64,000 nt of DNA from Gemmatimonadales bacterium. GTDB lineage: Bacteria > Gemmatimonadota > Gemmatimonadetes > Gemmatimonadales > GWC2-71-9. The stretch is from contig DASUJH010000034.1 of the NCBI GenBank assembly GCA_036279355.1, positions 101,678 to 165,677 of the forward strand, in the 5' to 3' direction. Of the stretch, positions 27,998 through 38,758 are shown piece by piece; position 1 is the stretch's first letter; every line of letters starts with the position of its first letter. The notes below the pieces were generated by a model. That model was not told the origin of the DNA, did not search any database, and saw only the letters and a program-made list of their open reading frames with translations. The position numbers were made by a program, and so were the translations under genes.

Positions 27998-29890
27998 ATG
28001 AATGCTCCGACCGCTTCCGCTCAGCTCGCCTCGCCTCGCTCTGCGTCGCGCGAAGGCGTCGCCGGCGTCGTCGTGTTCCTCGTCGCGTGCGCCGCCTACC
28101 TCCAGACCGCCGGCTACGGGTTTACCTACGACGACGTGCCGGTGATCGCCCGGCGCGATCTGTTCCACGCCATCGGCCGCTGGCGGGAAATTCTCGCGGC
28201 GCCCTGGTGGGCCAACCACATGCTCTACCGGCCGCTCACCGCGCTCACGTTCGCGCTCGACTGGACGGCGGGCGGCGGCAACCCGCACCTCTTCCACGCC
28301 ACCAATATCGTCCTGCACGGCCTGACGACCGTGCTGGTGTTCGTCCTCGCCCGGCGATTGCTGGGCATGGGACCCGGCGTGGTCGCAGCGCTCCTCTTCG
28401 CCGTCCATCCGGTGCATGTGGAGGCGGTGGCCAACGTCGTCGGCCGAGCCGAGATTCTGGCCACCGCCTTTACGCTCATCGCCGTGCTGGCCTACCAGAC
28501 CGATGGCGCGCTCGCAGCGGGCGGCGATCACGCGTCATGGCACCGCTACGCCGCCACGCTCGCGACGATCGCGTCGGTGCCGCTCGCCCTCGGCTCGAAG
28601 GAATCCGCGTTCGCGCTGCCCGGCCTGTTGCTGCTGGTGGACTGGCTCGATGCGGGCGCGGCAGGTGAGCCGTTCGCGGATCGCGTGCGGCGCCATTCGC
28701 TCCTCTGGCTCGCCGTAGTCGTCGCCGCCGTCGGCTGGCTCGTGCTCCGGGCCGCCGTGGTGCACGACATCACAGGGCGTGAGGTGGCGCCCGGCCTCGA
28801 GGGCCTGGGACTGGTCGACCGGACGCTCGCCGTCCTGCCGATCGTCGTGCAGTACGTGCGCCTGCTCGTGCTTCCGGTCCATCTCTCGGCCGACTACTCG
28901 CCGGATTTCGTGCGCGTGGTGCCGGAGATCACGCCGGGCGCGATGCTCGGGGCCGCCGTGCTGGCGCTCGCCGCCGTCATCGCGTACCGCGCGCGGCGGC
29001 GGGCACCGGTCGTCACCTTCGGCCTCGCATGGATCGCCGGCACGCTTCTCATCGTGGCCAACGTGCTGGTCCCGACCGGCGTCCTGCTGGCCGAGCGGAC
29101 GTTTTATCTCCCGTCCGTTGGGGCGGTGCTCATCGGCGGGTGGCTCTGGCAGCGGGCGAGCGCCGCCGCGCCGGCGGCAACGCGGGTGGCGCTCGCGGCG
29201 GTGCTGGTTGCCGGTGTGGCCCGCACCGTCACCCGCAATCCGGCCTGGCGCAGCAATGACGTCCTGTTCGCAGACATCATCCGCACCGCGCCGGGCTCGT
29301 ACCAGGCGGCGTGGCTCGGTGCCCTCAAAGCCGTCGAGGCGGGCGATGCGCGGCGGGCCGAGGCGCTGCTTCGCGAGGCGATCCGGATCAATCCGCTCGG
29401 CGCGAGCGTCTGGCAGGACCTCGCGAGCCTCGAGCATCAGGAGCGGCGCTACGCCGAGTCCGCGCGGAACTATTGGGTTGCGTGGACGCTGGAGCACGAT
29501 GCGCCGCTCAACGCGCGGCGCGCGATCCAGAACTGGGTTCTTGCGGGCGCGGTGGACACGGCAGAGGTACACCTGTCGGAGGCATTGAGGGCACTGGGCC
29601 CGGGCCCCGAGCTCAGGCTGGCCGCCGCGGATATCGCGCTCGCGCGCGGCAATCCCCGCCGCGCCATGACGCTGCTACGTCAGGTGGCCTGGCAGTTTCC
29701 GCGGGAGCCGCACTTCTGGATGGTCACAGCCGACGCGGCGCTTCGCGCGCGCGACTGCACCGAGCTGGTCCGCGCCACCGCGCGGCTCCGCGCGCTCGAT
29801 CCGGCCGACCGCGACCTCGGCCGCCTCGACCGGGGTGCCGCCGACCTCGACTGCGGCGCCGGCGATGAGCGCGTGGGGCTCCGCCGGTAG
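27998..29890 (+). CDS. TMTC-like GT-C protein with C-terminal TPRs (first copy)
   Basis: The 630-residue protein has about ten hydrophobic helices in its first 420 residues and helical TPR units after that (about 430-620). Diagnostic blocks are GYGFTYDDVPVI in the first extracytoplasmic loop (the acidic pair expected at a GT-C active site), YRPLTALTFALDW, HPVHVEAVANVVGRAE and, later, SKESAFALPG. These match animal TMTC proteins, O-mannosyltransferases with luminal TPRs, and their little-studied bacterial relatives. It lies between the GT2 operon and the pilin genes. A role in protein O-glycosylation is inferred. Confidence 0.82.
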   Translation: MNAPTASAQLASPRSASREGVAGVVVFLVACAAYLQTAGYGFTYDDVPVIARRDLFHAIGRWREILAAPWWANHMLYRPLTALTFALDWTAGGGNPHLFHATNIVLHGLTTVLVFVLARRLLGMGPGVVAALLFAVHPVHVEAVANVVGRAEILATAFTLIAVLAYQTDGALAAGGDHASWHRYAATLATIASVPLALGSKESAFALPGLLLLVDWLDAGAAGEPFADRVRRHSLLWLAVVVAAVGWLVLRAAVVHDITGREVAPGLEGLGLVDRTLAVLPIVVQYVRLLVLPVHLSADYSPDFVRVVPEITPGAMLGAAVLALAAVIAYRARRRAPVVTFGLAWIAGTLLIVANVLVPTGVLLAERTFYLPSVGAVLIGGWLWQRASAAAPAATRVALAAVLVAGVARTVTRNPAWRSNDVLFADIIRTAPGSYQAAWLGALKAVEAGDARRAEALLREAIRINPLGASVWQDLASLEHQERRYAESARNYWVAWTLEHDAPLNARRAIQNWVLAGAVDTAEVHLSEALRALGPGPELRLAAADIALARGNPRRAMTLLRQVAWQFPREPHFWMVTADAALRARDCTELVRATARLRALDPADRDLGRLDRGAADLDCGAGDERVGLRR

Positions 29891-29941
29891 CGCGCGCCGC
29901 TCTCGAGCGCGTCGCTCGTATGCGCGAATTGCCGCGCGGCG

Positions 29942-31675
29942 CTACTTGCGTTCGACCGCTGCCGCGGGAGTTGTGGCAGCGCGCTGCTGTGCCACGATCA
30001 ACTTGAAAAACCCTTCCTGGAGCGCCGCGCCCTTTGCCGCGACCTTACGGGCCCGCGCCGTATCGCCGGTCTGGACCAGGCAAGTGTAGAGTCCGCCGCG
30101 CGCCTTGAAGTGCAGCGTGTCGATGGCCAGCGCCTTCTCGAAGTATGGAATGGCGGCGGCGCAGCCCTTCTCCTTGTAGGTGAGGCGGCCCATCCCGTCG
30201 TACACGTTTGGGTCGCCCTGGAAGAGGTCAATCGCCCGCGTGATCGCAGCATGCGCCTGGGCGAGGCTGCCGTGTTGCCGCAGGTAGTCTCCGTAGATGT
30301 ACCAGCCCCGGTACGCGTTCGGCGCGTCGTGCACCATCTGCTTGAAGAAGATTCCGTTGTCGCGCCACACCGGCTGCCGCGCCGCGCTCCGGAGCATGCC
30401 CGCCACGAGTACGGCCCCGAGCGCCGCGGTGCCAAGCGGGCGGGCCGCGCGCGGCCACGCGATGCGCTCGCCGAGCTCAGCCATGATGCCTCCGAGCGCG
30501 AGCACCACGCCGATGCTCGGAAGCAGAAGCGTGCGTTCCGCCACCAGCATTCCGGTCACGATCAACACGTTGCTCACCAACGAAATTCCAACGGCGGCCC
30601 ACCCGATGCCGAACGCCACGACCCGATGCCGCTTCCACGTCGCCGCGGCGATCGCAAGCGTTCCGGCGATGAGCGCGAGGCCGAGCAACTGCCGCAGGCC
30701 GAAGCTCCGGGCGGCGCCGAGCGCGGGCGGCCCGTACTCCGCCTGCAGGTGCGCCGGCCAGAGGAGGAGCCGCGTCCACACCGGCACGATGCCCAGCATG
30801 GTGAGCACGCGGTCGCCGAAGCCGGTCCCGTGCAGCGCAATTGACGGATACTCTCCGCCGACCGCGCCGAGGGCGGCGTACCGCAACCCGAGCAGAAGGC
30901 CCGTGCCGAGGACGAGGAGAAATGCCGTGGTCCAGAGCTCGCGGAGGCGCGCGGCGAGCGGCCGGGCGTCCGTGACGACGGAGAGCTCGGCCACCGCCAG
31001 GAGCGGCCCGAGCAGGATGCCCTGTTCCTTCGCCAGCGTGCCGATGCAGAGCAGAAGGAGCAGCGCCATGCTGTCCCGCGCCCTCAGGACGCCGCGTTCC
31101 CGCGCGCGCAGATACACCCGGATGCCCAGGGCGACCGAGAGCACCGCGATGATCTCGGCCTGACCGACCGCGTTGGCCACCGCCTCGACGTGAACCGGGT
31201 GCACCGCGAAGAGCGCCGCGCTCGCCCATGCGGCGACCGGCGGGAGCAGCCGCCGAGCCAGGGCAAAGACCGCGAACGTGAGCGCCAAGTAGAGCGCGAG
31301 GTTGGTCGCATGGAAGACGATTGGCGCGCCATGCCCGACGACCCACTCGATGGTAAAGGCCAGCAGCGTGATCGGCCGATAGAGTGCGCCGCCGTAGTTG
31401 TACGGCCAGTAACCCTCGACGAAGTGGATCCCGATGTCCGAAAGCTTGTGCACCAGCGGATTTTGCAGAATGATGGGCAGATCGTCGTAGGCGAACCCGT
31501 TGGCGAGGCTCGCCGCGCTCGCGCCGAGCGCGAGTGCCATGAGCGAGAGCCGCGCGAACAACATCCACCGGCTGCCTCCGGTCGGGGCGTGCTCGATCGG
31601 AGCGGCGCGCTCGGGCGCAATTCGTTGCAGAAGTCGGGACCGGGCGGGATCGGTCGCGGGCATCGTTGCGGGCAT
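29942..31675 (-). CDS. TMTC-like GT-C protein with C-terminal TPRs (second copy)
   Basis: This 577-residue paralogue repeats the plan of the convergent gene ending at 29890: NGFAYDDLPIILQNPLVH, YRPITLLAFTIEW, HPVHVEAVANAVGQAE and LAKEQGILLG in a multi-helix membrane part, then TPR-like helices (about 440-560). The start is uncertain between ATG 31675 and ATG 31663; upstream frame without known sequence was excluded. The two copies converge 51 bases apart, consistent with duplication and inversion. It reads away from the pilin promoter. Function is probably glycosyl transfer to secreted or pilin-like proteins, by family. Confidence 0.82.
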   Translation of the reverse strand: MPATMPATDPARSRLLQRIAPERAAPIEHAPTGGSRWMLFARLSLMALALGASAASLANGFAYDDLPIILQNPLVHKLSDIGIHFVEGYWPYNYGGALYRPITLLAFTIEWVVGHGAPIVFHATNLALYLALTFAVFALARRLLPPVAAWASAALFAVHPVHVEAVANAVGQAEIIAVLSVALGIRVYLRARERGVLRARDSMALLLLLCIGTLAKEQGILLGPLLAVAELSVVTDARPLAARLRELWTTAFLLVLGTGLLLGLRYAALGAVGGEYPSIALHGTGFGDRVLTMLGIVPVWTRLLLWPAHLQAEYGPPALGAARSFGLRQLLGLALIAGTLAIAAATWKRHRVVAFGIGWAAVGISLVSNVLIVTGMLVAERTLLLPSIGVVLALGGIMAELGERIAWPRAARPLGTAALGAVLVAGMLRSAARQPVWRDNGIFFKQMVHDAPNAYRGWYIYGDYLRQHGSLAQAHAAITRAIDLFQGDPNVYDGMGRLTYKEKGCAAAIPYFEKALAIDTLHFKARGGLYTCLVQTGDTARARKVAAKGAALQEGFFKLIVAQQRAATTPAAAVERK

Positions 31676-31989
31676 CGACGACACGGAAGTGTGCGTGCTC
31701 CAATCTGTTCTGATCGAACGCGGGAGGCGAGAGATTTCTATGGCCTGCGCCGGATGGCGAGAATCGTTCCGCCCGAACTGGCGGCACGGTTCGGTCTTGC
31801 AATATTCGGCCACGACTCCCGTGAAGACGGGTAGTGCACTTCCTGTTCGCGACCGCTAACTAGATGTCGCAACGCGCGTTCCCATCGTCTCGCCGGACCA
31901 TGGCATATGTGTTGCCCCTCCGCCTGCCCGGAGAGACCGAGCACCCGGCTTCCGGCGTCCACTCGCAGGTGACTTCAATGGGAGGAAGT
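31676..31989. other. Divergent control region between TMTC-like gene and pilins
   Basis: This 314-base gap holds the sigma-54-type element at 31901 in its right third, a small stem CCCGT-GAAG-ACGGG near 31826-31839, and an ideal ribosome binding site GGAGGAAGT before the pilin ATG. No convincing ORF is seen, and I could not identify clear activator-binding repeats. Confidence 0.6.
31901..31916 (+). promoter_or_regulatory. Sigma-54 promoter of the first pilin gene
   Basis: TGGCATATGTGTTGCC fits the -24/-12 consensus (TGGC, then TTGC, GG-to-GC spacing correct). It lies about 75 bases before the pilin ATG, a normal distance for pilA genes controlled by PilR-type activators. Confidence 0.7.
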
Positions 31990-32397
31990 ATGACGAACCG
32001 TAAGGGCTTCACCCTCATCGAGCTGCTGATCGTAGTCGTGATCATCGGCATTCTGGCGGCGATCGCCATTCCGAAGTTCGCCAACACGAAGGAAAAGGCG
32101 ACCATCGCCGGCATGAAGACCGACCTGCGCAACCTGGTGACCGCGGAGGAAGGCTTCTTCAGCGACAACCAGACCTACGCGAGCAACACCGGCACCTCGC
32201 AGACCAGCGCCGCCGTTGCGTTCCAGGTCTCGGGCCTCAACGTGCTGACGATCTCGAACGTGGATGCGTCCGGCTGGTCGGCGACCATGACCAACCCGTC
32301 GCTCAAGGGTTCGATCCAGACCTGCGGCATCTACGTCGGCGGCGCCAGCGCGCCGAACGCCGCGGTCACGCTCGAGGGCGCCCCGGCCTGCTACTAG
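31990..32397 (+). CDS. pilA: Type IV major pilin (first copy)
   Basis: The 135-residue prepilin has a very short basic leader MTNRKG cleaved before Phe, then FTLIELLIVVVIIGILAAIA with the essential Glu5. An AIPKFANTKEKAT helix extension follows, and two C-terminal Cys (QTCGIY and PACY) form the likely D-loop disulfide. Mid-protein is Ser/Thr/Asn-rich (TYASNTGTSQTSAA), a possible glycosylation zone. GGAGGAAGT before the ATG marks high expression. It is transcribed from a sigma-54 promoter and followed by an intrinsic terminator before a close paralogue. Confidence 0.93.
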   Translation: MTNRKGFTLIELLIVVVIIGILAAIAIPKFANTKEKATIAGMKTDLRNLVTAEEGFFSDNQTYASNTGTSQTSAAVAFQVSGLNVLTISNVDASGWSATMTNPSLKGSIQTCGIYVGGASAPNAAVTLEGAPACY

Positions 32398-32422
32398 GCC
32401 ATCGCCTGCGAGACGCCGAGAC

Positions 32423-32456
32423 GGGGCGGTGGTCCTTCGGGTCGCCGCCCTTTCTT
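32423..32456 (+). terminator. Intrinsic terminator between the two pilin genes
   Basis: A GGGCGGTGGTCC stem closes through a TTCG loop with GGTCGCCGCCC (one or two wobble pairs), followed by TTTCTT. It would end or attenuate transcription after the first pilin, lowering expression of the second pilin and the regulators behind it. Confidence 0.7.
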
Positions 32457-32529
32457 GGTCCCGGCTCCACGCGGTAAACGTCTGACCATCGGGCGGAGCG
32501 AGCCGCCCGGCATTCGAGAGGGGGTAGCC

Positions 32530-32940
32530 ATGATACAATCGAAGCGCGGCTTCACCCTCATCGAGCTCCTGATCGTGGTCGTGATCATCGGCGTGCTGGC
32601 GGCGATCGCCATTCCGAAGTTCGCCAACACGAAGGAAAAGGCGACCCTCGCGAGCATGAAGACCGACCTGCGCAATCTCGCGACGGCAGAGGAAGGCTTC
32701 TACTACGACTACAGCACGTACGCGAGTGCCACGGCCACGTCACAATCGTCGACCGAAACTGCGTTCCAGCCGTCGGGCGACAACGTGGTGACGATCTCGA
32801 ACGCGAGCCTCACGGGCTGGGCCGCGACGATGACCAACCCGTCGCTCAAGGGCAGCATCCAGACGTGCGGAATTTTCATGGGCGCGGCCACCTCGCCCAA
32901 CGCCGCGGTGACTCAGGAGGGTGCGCCCGCCTGCTATTGA
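32530..32940 (+). CDS. Type IV pilin (second copy)
   Basis: The 136-residue prepilin is nearly identical in its first 50 residues to the preceding pilin (leader MIQSKRG, then FTLIELLIVVVIIGVLAAIA) and diverges in the middle. There it has an unusually Ser/Thr-dense stretch (STYASATATSQSSTETA). The C-terminal Cys pair is kept. GAGAGGGGGTAGCC precedes the ATG. Tandem duplication is the simplest origin. No separate promoter was seen, so it may depend on read-through of the terminator at 32423. Confidence 0.92.
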   Translation: MIQSKRGFTLIELLIVVVIIGVLAAIAIPKFANTKEKATLASMKTDLRNLATAEEGFYYDYSTYASATATSQSSTETAFQPSGDNVVTISNASLTGWAATMTNPSLKGSIQTCGIFMGAATSPNAAVTQEGAPACY

Positions 32941-32945
32941 CGAGC

Positions 32946-34197
32946 ATGCACGAAGTGCGCTCGGACCCGTCAGGTGCGCGCGGGACGGCGGAAGACTCCG
33001 CCGGCCCACGCGCCTTCGGATTCCCGGCCGGTCCCCGGTCGCTCCGGACCCAGCTCGTCTTCGAGCTCGGCTTCCTGATGTCGGCGGCAGTGCTCATGGT
33101 CGGGGTCGCCACCGCGGCAATGGCGGGCGCCAACCTGCGCGACACCGCGTGGGCCCTCGTCGCCCTCTGGCTCGGCAGCACCGTGGTGTTCGTGCTGTTC
33201 GGCACCTATCTGGTCGGCCGCCTCGTGCTGCGCCCGCTCGAGCGGCTGGGCGCCGAAGCCAACACGCTGGCCGCGGGCCGGCTCGACACGGCGCGGCCGG
33301 CGTACGAGACGATGGAATTCGCGCACCTCGCCGATCGCTACCGCGCCATGGCGGAGGATCTCCTCGACGTGCAGAGCCAGGTGGTTCGGGTCGAAAAGCT
33401 CGCCGGGATCGGGAGCCTCGCCGCCGGAGTCGCCCATGAGGTGCGAAATCCGCTCGGCGCGCTCGGCACCTACGTCGAGCTGCTCCGGCGCCGCGGCGGC
33501 GACCTCGAGGTGGCCGAGGCAATGCAGGGCGCCATCGAGCGGATCGAACGCACGGTGCGGAGCCTCCTCGCCTACGCGCGGCCGGACCACGGCGAGGGCA
33601 CGACGGACATCAACGGCGCCGTGCGCACGAGCCTCGATTTTCTCGGCGCGCAGGGGCTGCTCAAGGGTCAGCGAATGTCCGTGAATCTGGCACCCGACCT
33701 TCCGCCGGTCTGCGGCGGGCAGCACCTGCTGGAGCAGGTCGTGGTGAACCTCGTGGTGAACGCGTGCCAGGCGTCGCCCGGCGGCGTGCTGGCCCTTGGC
33801 ACCACGGCCGATCAGTACGAGCCGCGCGACCGTGGCGCACACCGGGCCGGCGACGGCTGGAGCACCGAGTTTCGAGGCGCCGATCCGGCGCGTGCCGCGC
33901 GCCATCAGGCGCGCCCGCGCCGGCCGGACGTGGCGCCGGGCACCCCGGGCGTGGTGCTCTACGTGGCCGACGACGGCCCCGGCGTGCCGGACGAGAATCG
34001 CGAGCGGGTGTTCGATCCGTTCTACACGACGAAGGACCCGGGCGAAGGCACCGGCCTGGGTCTCGCGATCGTCGCGCGAACGGTGCACGAGTCGGGTGGG
34101 ACCGTGTGGGTGGACCGCGCCCGCGAGGGCGGCGCCGTGTTCAAGGTGTTCCTGCCGGCGGCGCTCCGAGCCGCTACCCCAGTCGTGGAATCGAGCC

Positions 34198-34217
<20 letters not shown>
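32946..34217 (+). CDS. Membrane sensor histidine kinase beside the pilins
   Basis: The 423-residue kinase has two membrane helices (about residues 38-58 and 68-92) with almost no periplasmic loop and a HAMP-like linker. Its HisKA box GVAHEVRNPLGAL carries phospho-acceptor His164, and the HATPase shows VADDGPGVPDENRERVFDPF and GTGLGLAIVARTVHESGG. A roughly 45-residue Arg/Ala-rich insertion lies between the N and G boxes. It starts five bases after the second pilin stop and overlaps the next gene, so it is probably cotranscribed with both. Confidence 0.88.
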
Positions 34218-35601
<1,384 letters not shown>

Positions 35602-35711
35602 GCCGCGCGCGGTGGCCAGCGTCTCGCCATTTCTTGCACTCCGCGCACGCATCTGCACGATCCCGCCCGCGCGAAAAAGATCACCTCGTTATTCCCCAAG
35701 CATTTAGCGTC

Positions 35712-35727
35712 TGGTACGCGCCCTGCC
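35712..35727 (+). promoter_or_regulatory. Sigma-54 promoter of the minor-pilin operon
   Basis: TGGTACGCGCCCTGCC matches TGGYACG-N4-YTGC, including the required GG and GC spacing. It lies 44 bases before the first minor-pilin start codon. Confidence 0.65.
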
Positions 35728-35770
35728 TCTGGCCGGTGCGACCAACCCGTGCAACTCGATCGAGGAGAAG

Positions 35771-36250
35771 GTGACGGTGCCAAGAGCAAGCAGGCGGGGC
35801 TTTACGCTGGTCGAGACCCTGGTCGCCATCGTCGTGGCGGGGATCATTATGGCGTATGCGTTTCCCAAGGTCCGCACCACGCTCATCAAGAGCAACCTGC
35901 GGAGCGCGCGCAGCGCGGTGCTCAGCACCCTGCAGCAGGCCAAGGTGCGGGCGGTGAACGAGAACCGGACCATGGCCGTCAAGCTCAACACGACCACCGG
36001 GGCGCTCTGGATCGAGGGCTCACCGCGCAAGGTCGCTCTGAGCGGGTCGACCGCCGACACCGTGGGCCCCATGCAGAACCTCACGACCTCGTACCAGGCC
36101 ACCATCGCAAACACGAGCCCCACCTCGCTGGCGTTCGACCACCGCGGCATGCTGACGCCGCTCGGCACGAGCCAACAGACGGTCAAGGTGAGCAACGGGA
36201 GCTTCAGCGACTCGGTGATGATCAACGGCTACGGAGGGATCACCAAGTGA
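35771..36250 (+). CDS. FimT/GspH-like minor pilin
   Basis: The 159-residue prepilin has a short basic leader ending RRG before FTLVETLVAIVVAGIIMAYAF, with Glu5 kept. A soluble domain of GspH/FimT type includes a variable Thr/Ser-rich segment and ends in YGGITK. It opens a four-gene minor-pilin operon. Two GTG starts are possible, 35771 and 35777; the second has better spacing from GAGGAGA. Minor pilins of this kind prime pilus assembly. Confidence 0.85.
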   Translation: MTVPRASRRGFTLVETLVAIVVAGIIMAYAFPKVRTTLIKSNLRSARSAVLSTLQQAKVRAVNENRTMAVKLNTTTGALWIEGSPRKVALSGSTADTVGPMQNLTTSYQATIANTSPTSLAFDHRGMLTPLGTSQQTVKVSNGSFSDSVMINGYGGITK

Positions 36251-36636
36251 GCGTGCGTACCGGACAGAGCGGTTTCACCATCGTCGAGGTGATGGTGGCC
36301 ATCCTCGTCCTCACCGTGGGCATCACCGCGCTGGTGGGCTCCTCGGCGGTGGTCACCCGCCAGGTGGGGCGCGGGCGGGTCGTCACACTGGCCAACCAGA
36401 TCGCGGAGCAGAAGCTCGACGACCTCCGGCGGGCGGCGGCCATCAAGGACGGGTCCGGCAACCGCTGCACCGATGCCGGCTTCGCGAGCGGCGGCCCTAC
36501 CACGAAGCGCGGCGTGAGCTACACCTGGACTGTCGGCACCACGGGCTCGGCGCGCTCGGCCAGCGTCACCGCCACCTACAAGATCAAGGGCGGCACGCGC
36601 AGCCTCACGATTTCCACCTACATCGGGTGCGTCTGA
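36247..36636 (+). CDS. PilV/GspI-like minor pilin
   Basis: The 129-residue product begins with a short leader ending SG before FTIVEVMVAILVLTVGITAL. This is a type IV pilin N-terminus of the PilV/GspI flavour, with the LANQIAEQKLDDLR segment typical of that group. A GTG start overlaps the preceding stop (GTGA), implying translational coupling. Two Cys (NRCTDA and YIGCV) could form a disulfide. Confidence 0.85.
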   Translation: MSVRTGQSGFTIVEVMVAILVLTVGITALVGSSAVVTRQVGRGRVVTLANQIAEQKLDDLRRAAAIKDGSGNRCTDAGFASGGPTTKRGVSYTWTVGTTGSARSASVTATYKIKGGTRSLTISTYIGCV

Positions 36637-36637
36637 C

Positions 36638-37528
36638 ATGCGCTCTCGCCGAGGCTTTACCCTGATCGAGCTGATGGTGGCGCTGCTGCTGCTCACGGCG
36701 GTGGTCGGGTCCATCTACAAGCTGCTGGTCGCCACCCAGCGCGTGTCGCGCGCGCAGAGCGAGCACGTGAACATGCAGGCCAACATGCGCGCGGGCGCCT
36801 TCATCGTGCCGGCGGAGCTGCGCGCCATCGGCTACGATGTCTTCCCGCCCTCGACGGTGGTCCCCGACATCGAGGACATGCAGGCCACGAGCATCACGTT
36901 CCGCGCGCAGCGGAGTGCCGGCATCATCTGCCAGGTGAACGCGGGCCAGGTCGTGGTCGATACGACGACCAACTACTCGAGCCTCCGCGCCCCGAACACG
37001 TCGCCCACCGACAGCATCATGCTCTTCGTCGACGGCGACCCGACCATCAGCACGGACGACCGCTGGGTCTCCCGCGCGATCACCGCCACGAGCACGACGA
37101 CGTGCCCGAGCGGCGCCGCCGCCCGGTCGTTCACCGTCGGCGCCGACTTCAACGCGACCGGCGATCCGATACCGCAGACCTCGATCACCATCGGCTCGCC
37201 GATGCGGACCTTCGAGGGCATGCAGTACAGCCTTTACCAGTCGGGCAGCGAGTACTATCTCGGCGCCAAGTCGGTGAATGACGCCTCGGCGACGCGCCAA
37301 CCCGTGCTCGGTCCGCTCTCGTCGAACAACGGCTTCAACCTAGCCTATTACGACCAGTCGGGCACCGCGATCACGGGCAACACCGCCACGGATCATGCCA
37401 ATGTCCGCACGATCCAGGTCACCTTCGTCAGCGTGTCCGATCAGAACGTCACCACGTCGGGCTACGGTACGCAGCAGCAGGCGGTCGACAGCGTCGTCGC
37501 ACTGGTCCAGCTCCGGAACATGCGATGA
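36638..37528 (+). CDS. PilW/GspJ-like minor pilin
   Basis: The 296-residue prepilin has leader MRSRRG and then FTLIELMVALLLLTAVVGSI with Glu5. Its large extracellular domain is rich in Ser, Thr, Asp and Asn, as expected for PilW-type proteins. It starts one base after the PilV-like gene ends and overlaps the next gene by four bases (ATGA). It is expected to form the pilus tip priming complex with its neighbours. Confidence 0.85.
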   Translation: MRSRRGFTLIELMVALLLLTAVVGSIYKLLVATQRVSRAQSEHVNMQANMRAGAFIVPAELRAIGYDVFPPSTVVPDIEDMQATSITFRAQRSAGIICQVNAGQVVVDTTTNYSSLRAPNTSPTDSIMLFVDGDPTISTDDRWVSRAITATSTTTCPSGAAARSFTVGADFNATGDPIPQTSITIGSPMRTFEGMQYSLYQSGSEYYLGAKSVNDASATRQPVLGPLSSNNGFNLAYYDQSGTAITGNTATDHANVRTIQVTFVSVSDQNVTTSGYGTQQQAVDSVVALVQLRNMR

Positions 37529-38691
37529 CCATTCCCCGGGGGCACGCCATGCGGAAGTCGCAGCTCAAGGACGAACGCGGAATCGCGCTGGTGATTGCGA
37601 TCGTGGCGCTGGTCGTGATCGGTGCCATCGTGGCCGGCACCTTCTTCGTGAGCACGCTCGAGCAGCGCACGTCGTACAACGCGCTGGCGTCGAGCCAGGC
37701 TTCCGAGGCGGCCGAAGCTGGCCTGCAGGACGCCACGGCCAACTGGAACACGGCGTGGAACTCGCTCACGGCGCCGAGCACGAGCGGAGTGATCGCCGGG
37801 CCGGCGCTCGCGAGCGGCGCGGTCGACAGCTACACCGTGGCGCCCACCACGTCCGTCAACCCGAGCCTGTTCGTCGTCACCTCGTGGGGCACGAGCAACG
37901 GGACGAAGCAGACGCTCGCCTCGGTGCTCCGCCTGCTCAAGGCGAATGTGGTCGTGAACGCGGCGGTAACCGCGGGCGGCAACGTGCAGGTGGGCGGTAA
38001 TGCCGCCATCCAGGGCGCCAACACGAACCCATCCGGCTGGAGCGGCTGCGCGACCGCCCCGGACCAGGCAGGTATCCGGTCCAGCGGTACGATCAATACC
38101 AACGGCAACCCCTCGATCGCGGGCACGCCGCAGACCGTGCCGAACGACGCGTCGGTGAACTCCGCGACGTTCCAAACGCCGTTCCAGCAGCTCAAGCAGG
38201 TGGCCACGCTCAACTTCACCGGCGGGAGCGGCAGCGGCAATTATGTGACCTTCACCAACATCGCGCCGGTGAGCACCGGTAGTCCGGCCACCTGCGACCG
38301 CAGCAACATGTCGAACTGGGGTGAGCCGCTCCGCACCGGGACGTACGTGTCCGCATGCACCAACTACGCACCGGTGGTGTACATCAACGGCAATGCCAAG
38401 TTCAACTCCCAGGGCCGAGGCCAGGGCATTCTGCTGGTCGAGGGCGATCTTTCCATCGCCGGCGGATTCCAGTGGGTTGGCCTCGTGATCGCAACGGGGC
38501 AGGTCAAGACCGGTAACGGCACGAGCAACGTGACCGGCTCGATCCTGGCCGAGAACGCCGACATCGGAGACCAGACCAGCTTCTCGGGTACACCAGTCGT
38601 ATCGTATTCGCAGTGCGCGCTCGCGTATGTGCTCCAACAGAGCGCGGTCGCGCGCCCGCTTGCCGGCCGCTCATGGACGCCGGTCTTCTGA
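37525..38691 (+). CDS. PilX-like pilus assembly protein
   Basis: The 388-residue product has the PilX signature: a longer basic leader (MTIPRGHAMRKSQLKDERG), a hydrophobic helix IALVIAIVALVVIGAIVAG, then FFVSTLEQRTSYNALASSQASEAAEAGL. A 300-residue extracellular domain poor in charge and rich in Gly, Asn, Ser and Thr follows. The last segment (about residues 265-345) resembles the beta-rich repeats of surface proteins. It ends the minor-pilin operon. ATG 37549 is an alternative start that would shorten the leader to the usual length. Confidence 0.8.
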   Translation: MTIPRGHAMRKSQLKDERGIALVIAIVALVVIGAIVAGTFFVSTLEQRTSYNALASSQASEAAEAGLQDATANWNTAWNSLTAPSTSGVIAGPALASGAVDSYTVAPTTSVNPSLFVVTSWGTSNGTKQTLASVLRLLKANVVVNAAVTAGGNVQVGGNAAIQGANTNPSGWSGCATAPDQAGIRSSGTINTNGNPSIAGTPQTVPNDASVNSATFQTPFQQLKQVATLNFTGGSGSGNYVTFTNIAPVSTGSPATCDRSNMSNWGEPLRTGTYVSACTNYAPVVYINGNAKFNSQGRGQGILLVEGDLSIAGGFQWVGLVIATGQVKTGNGTSNVTGSILAENADIGDQTSFSGTPVVSYSQCALAYVLQQSAVARPLAGRSWTPVF

Positions 38692-38736
38692 CCGAAAGCC
38701 CCGCCATGGCATTGCGAGAATCCGGTTGCGAAAGGG

Positions 38737-38758
38737 AAGGGGGCCGCTCGGCCCCCTT
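38737..38758 (+). terminator. GC hairpin after the minor-pilin operon
   Basis: AAGGGGGCCG and CGGCCCCCTT form a perfect ten-base stem with a minimal loop. No T-run follows beyond the two stem Ts, so termination strength is uncertain. The rest of the 298-base gap to pilM holds small stems (TTGCA/TGCAA near 38841, GATGC/GCATC near 38860) and no ORF with a product I recognise. Confidence 0.5.
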
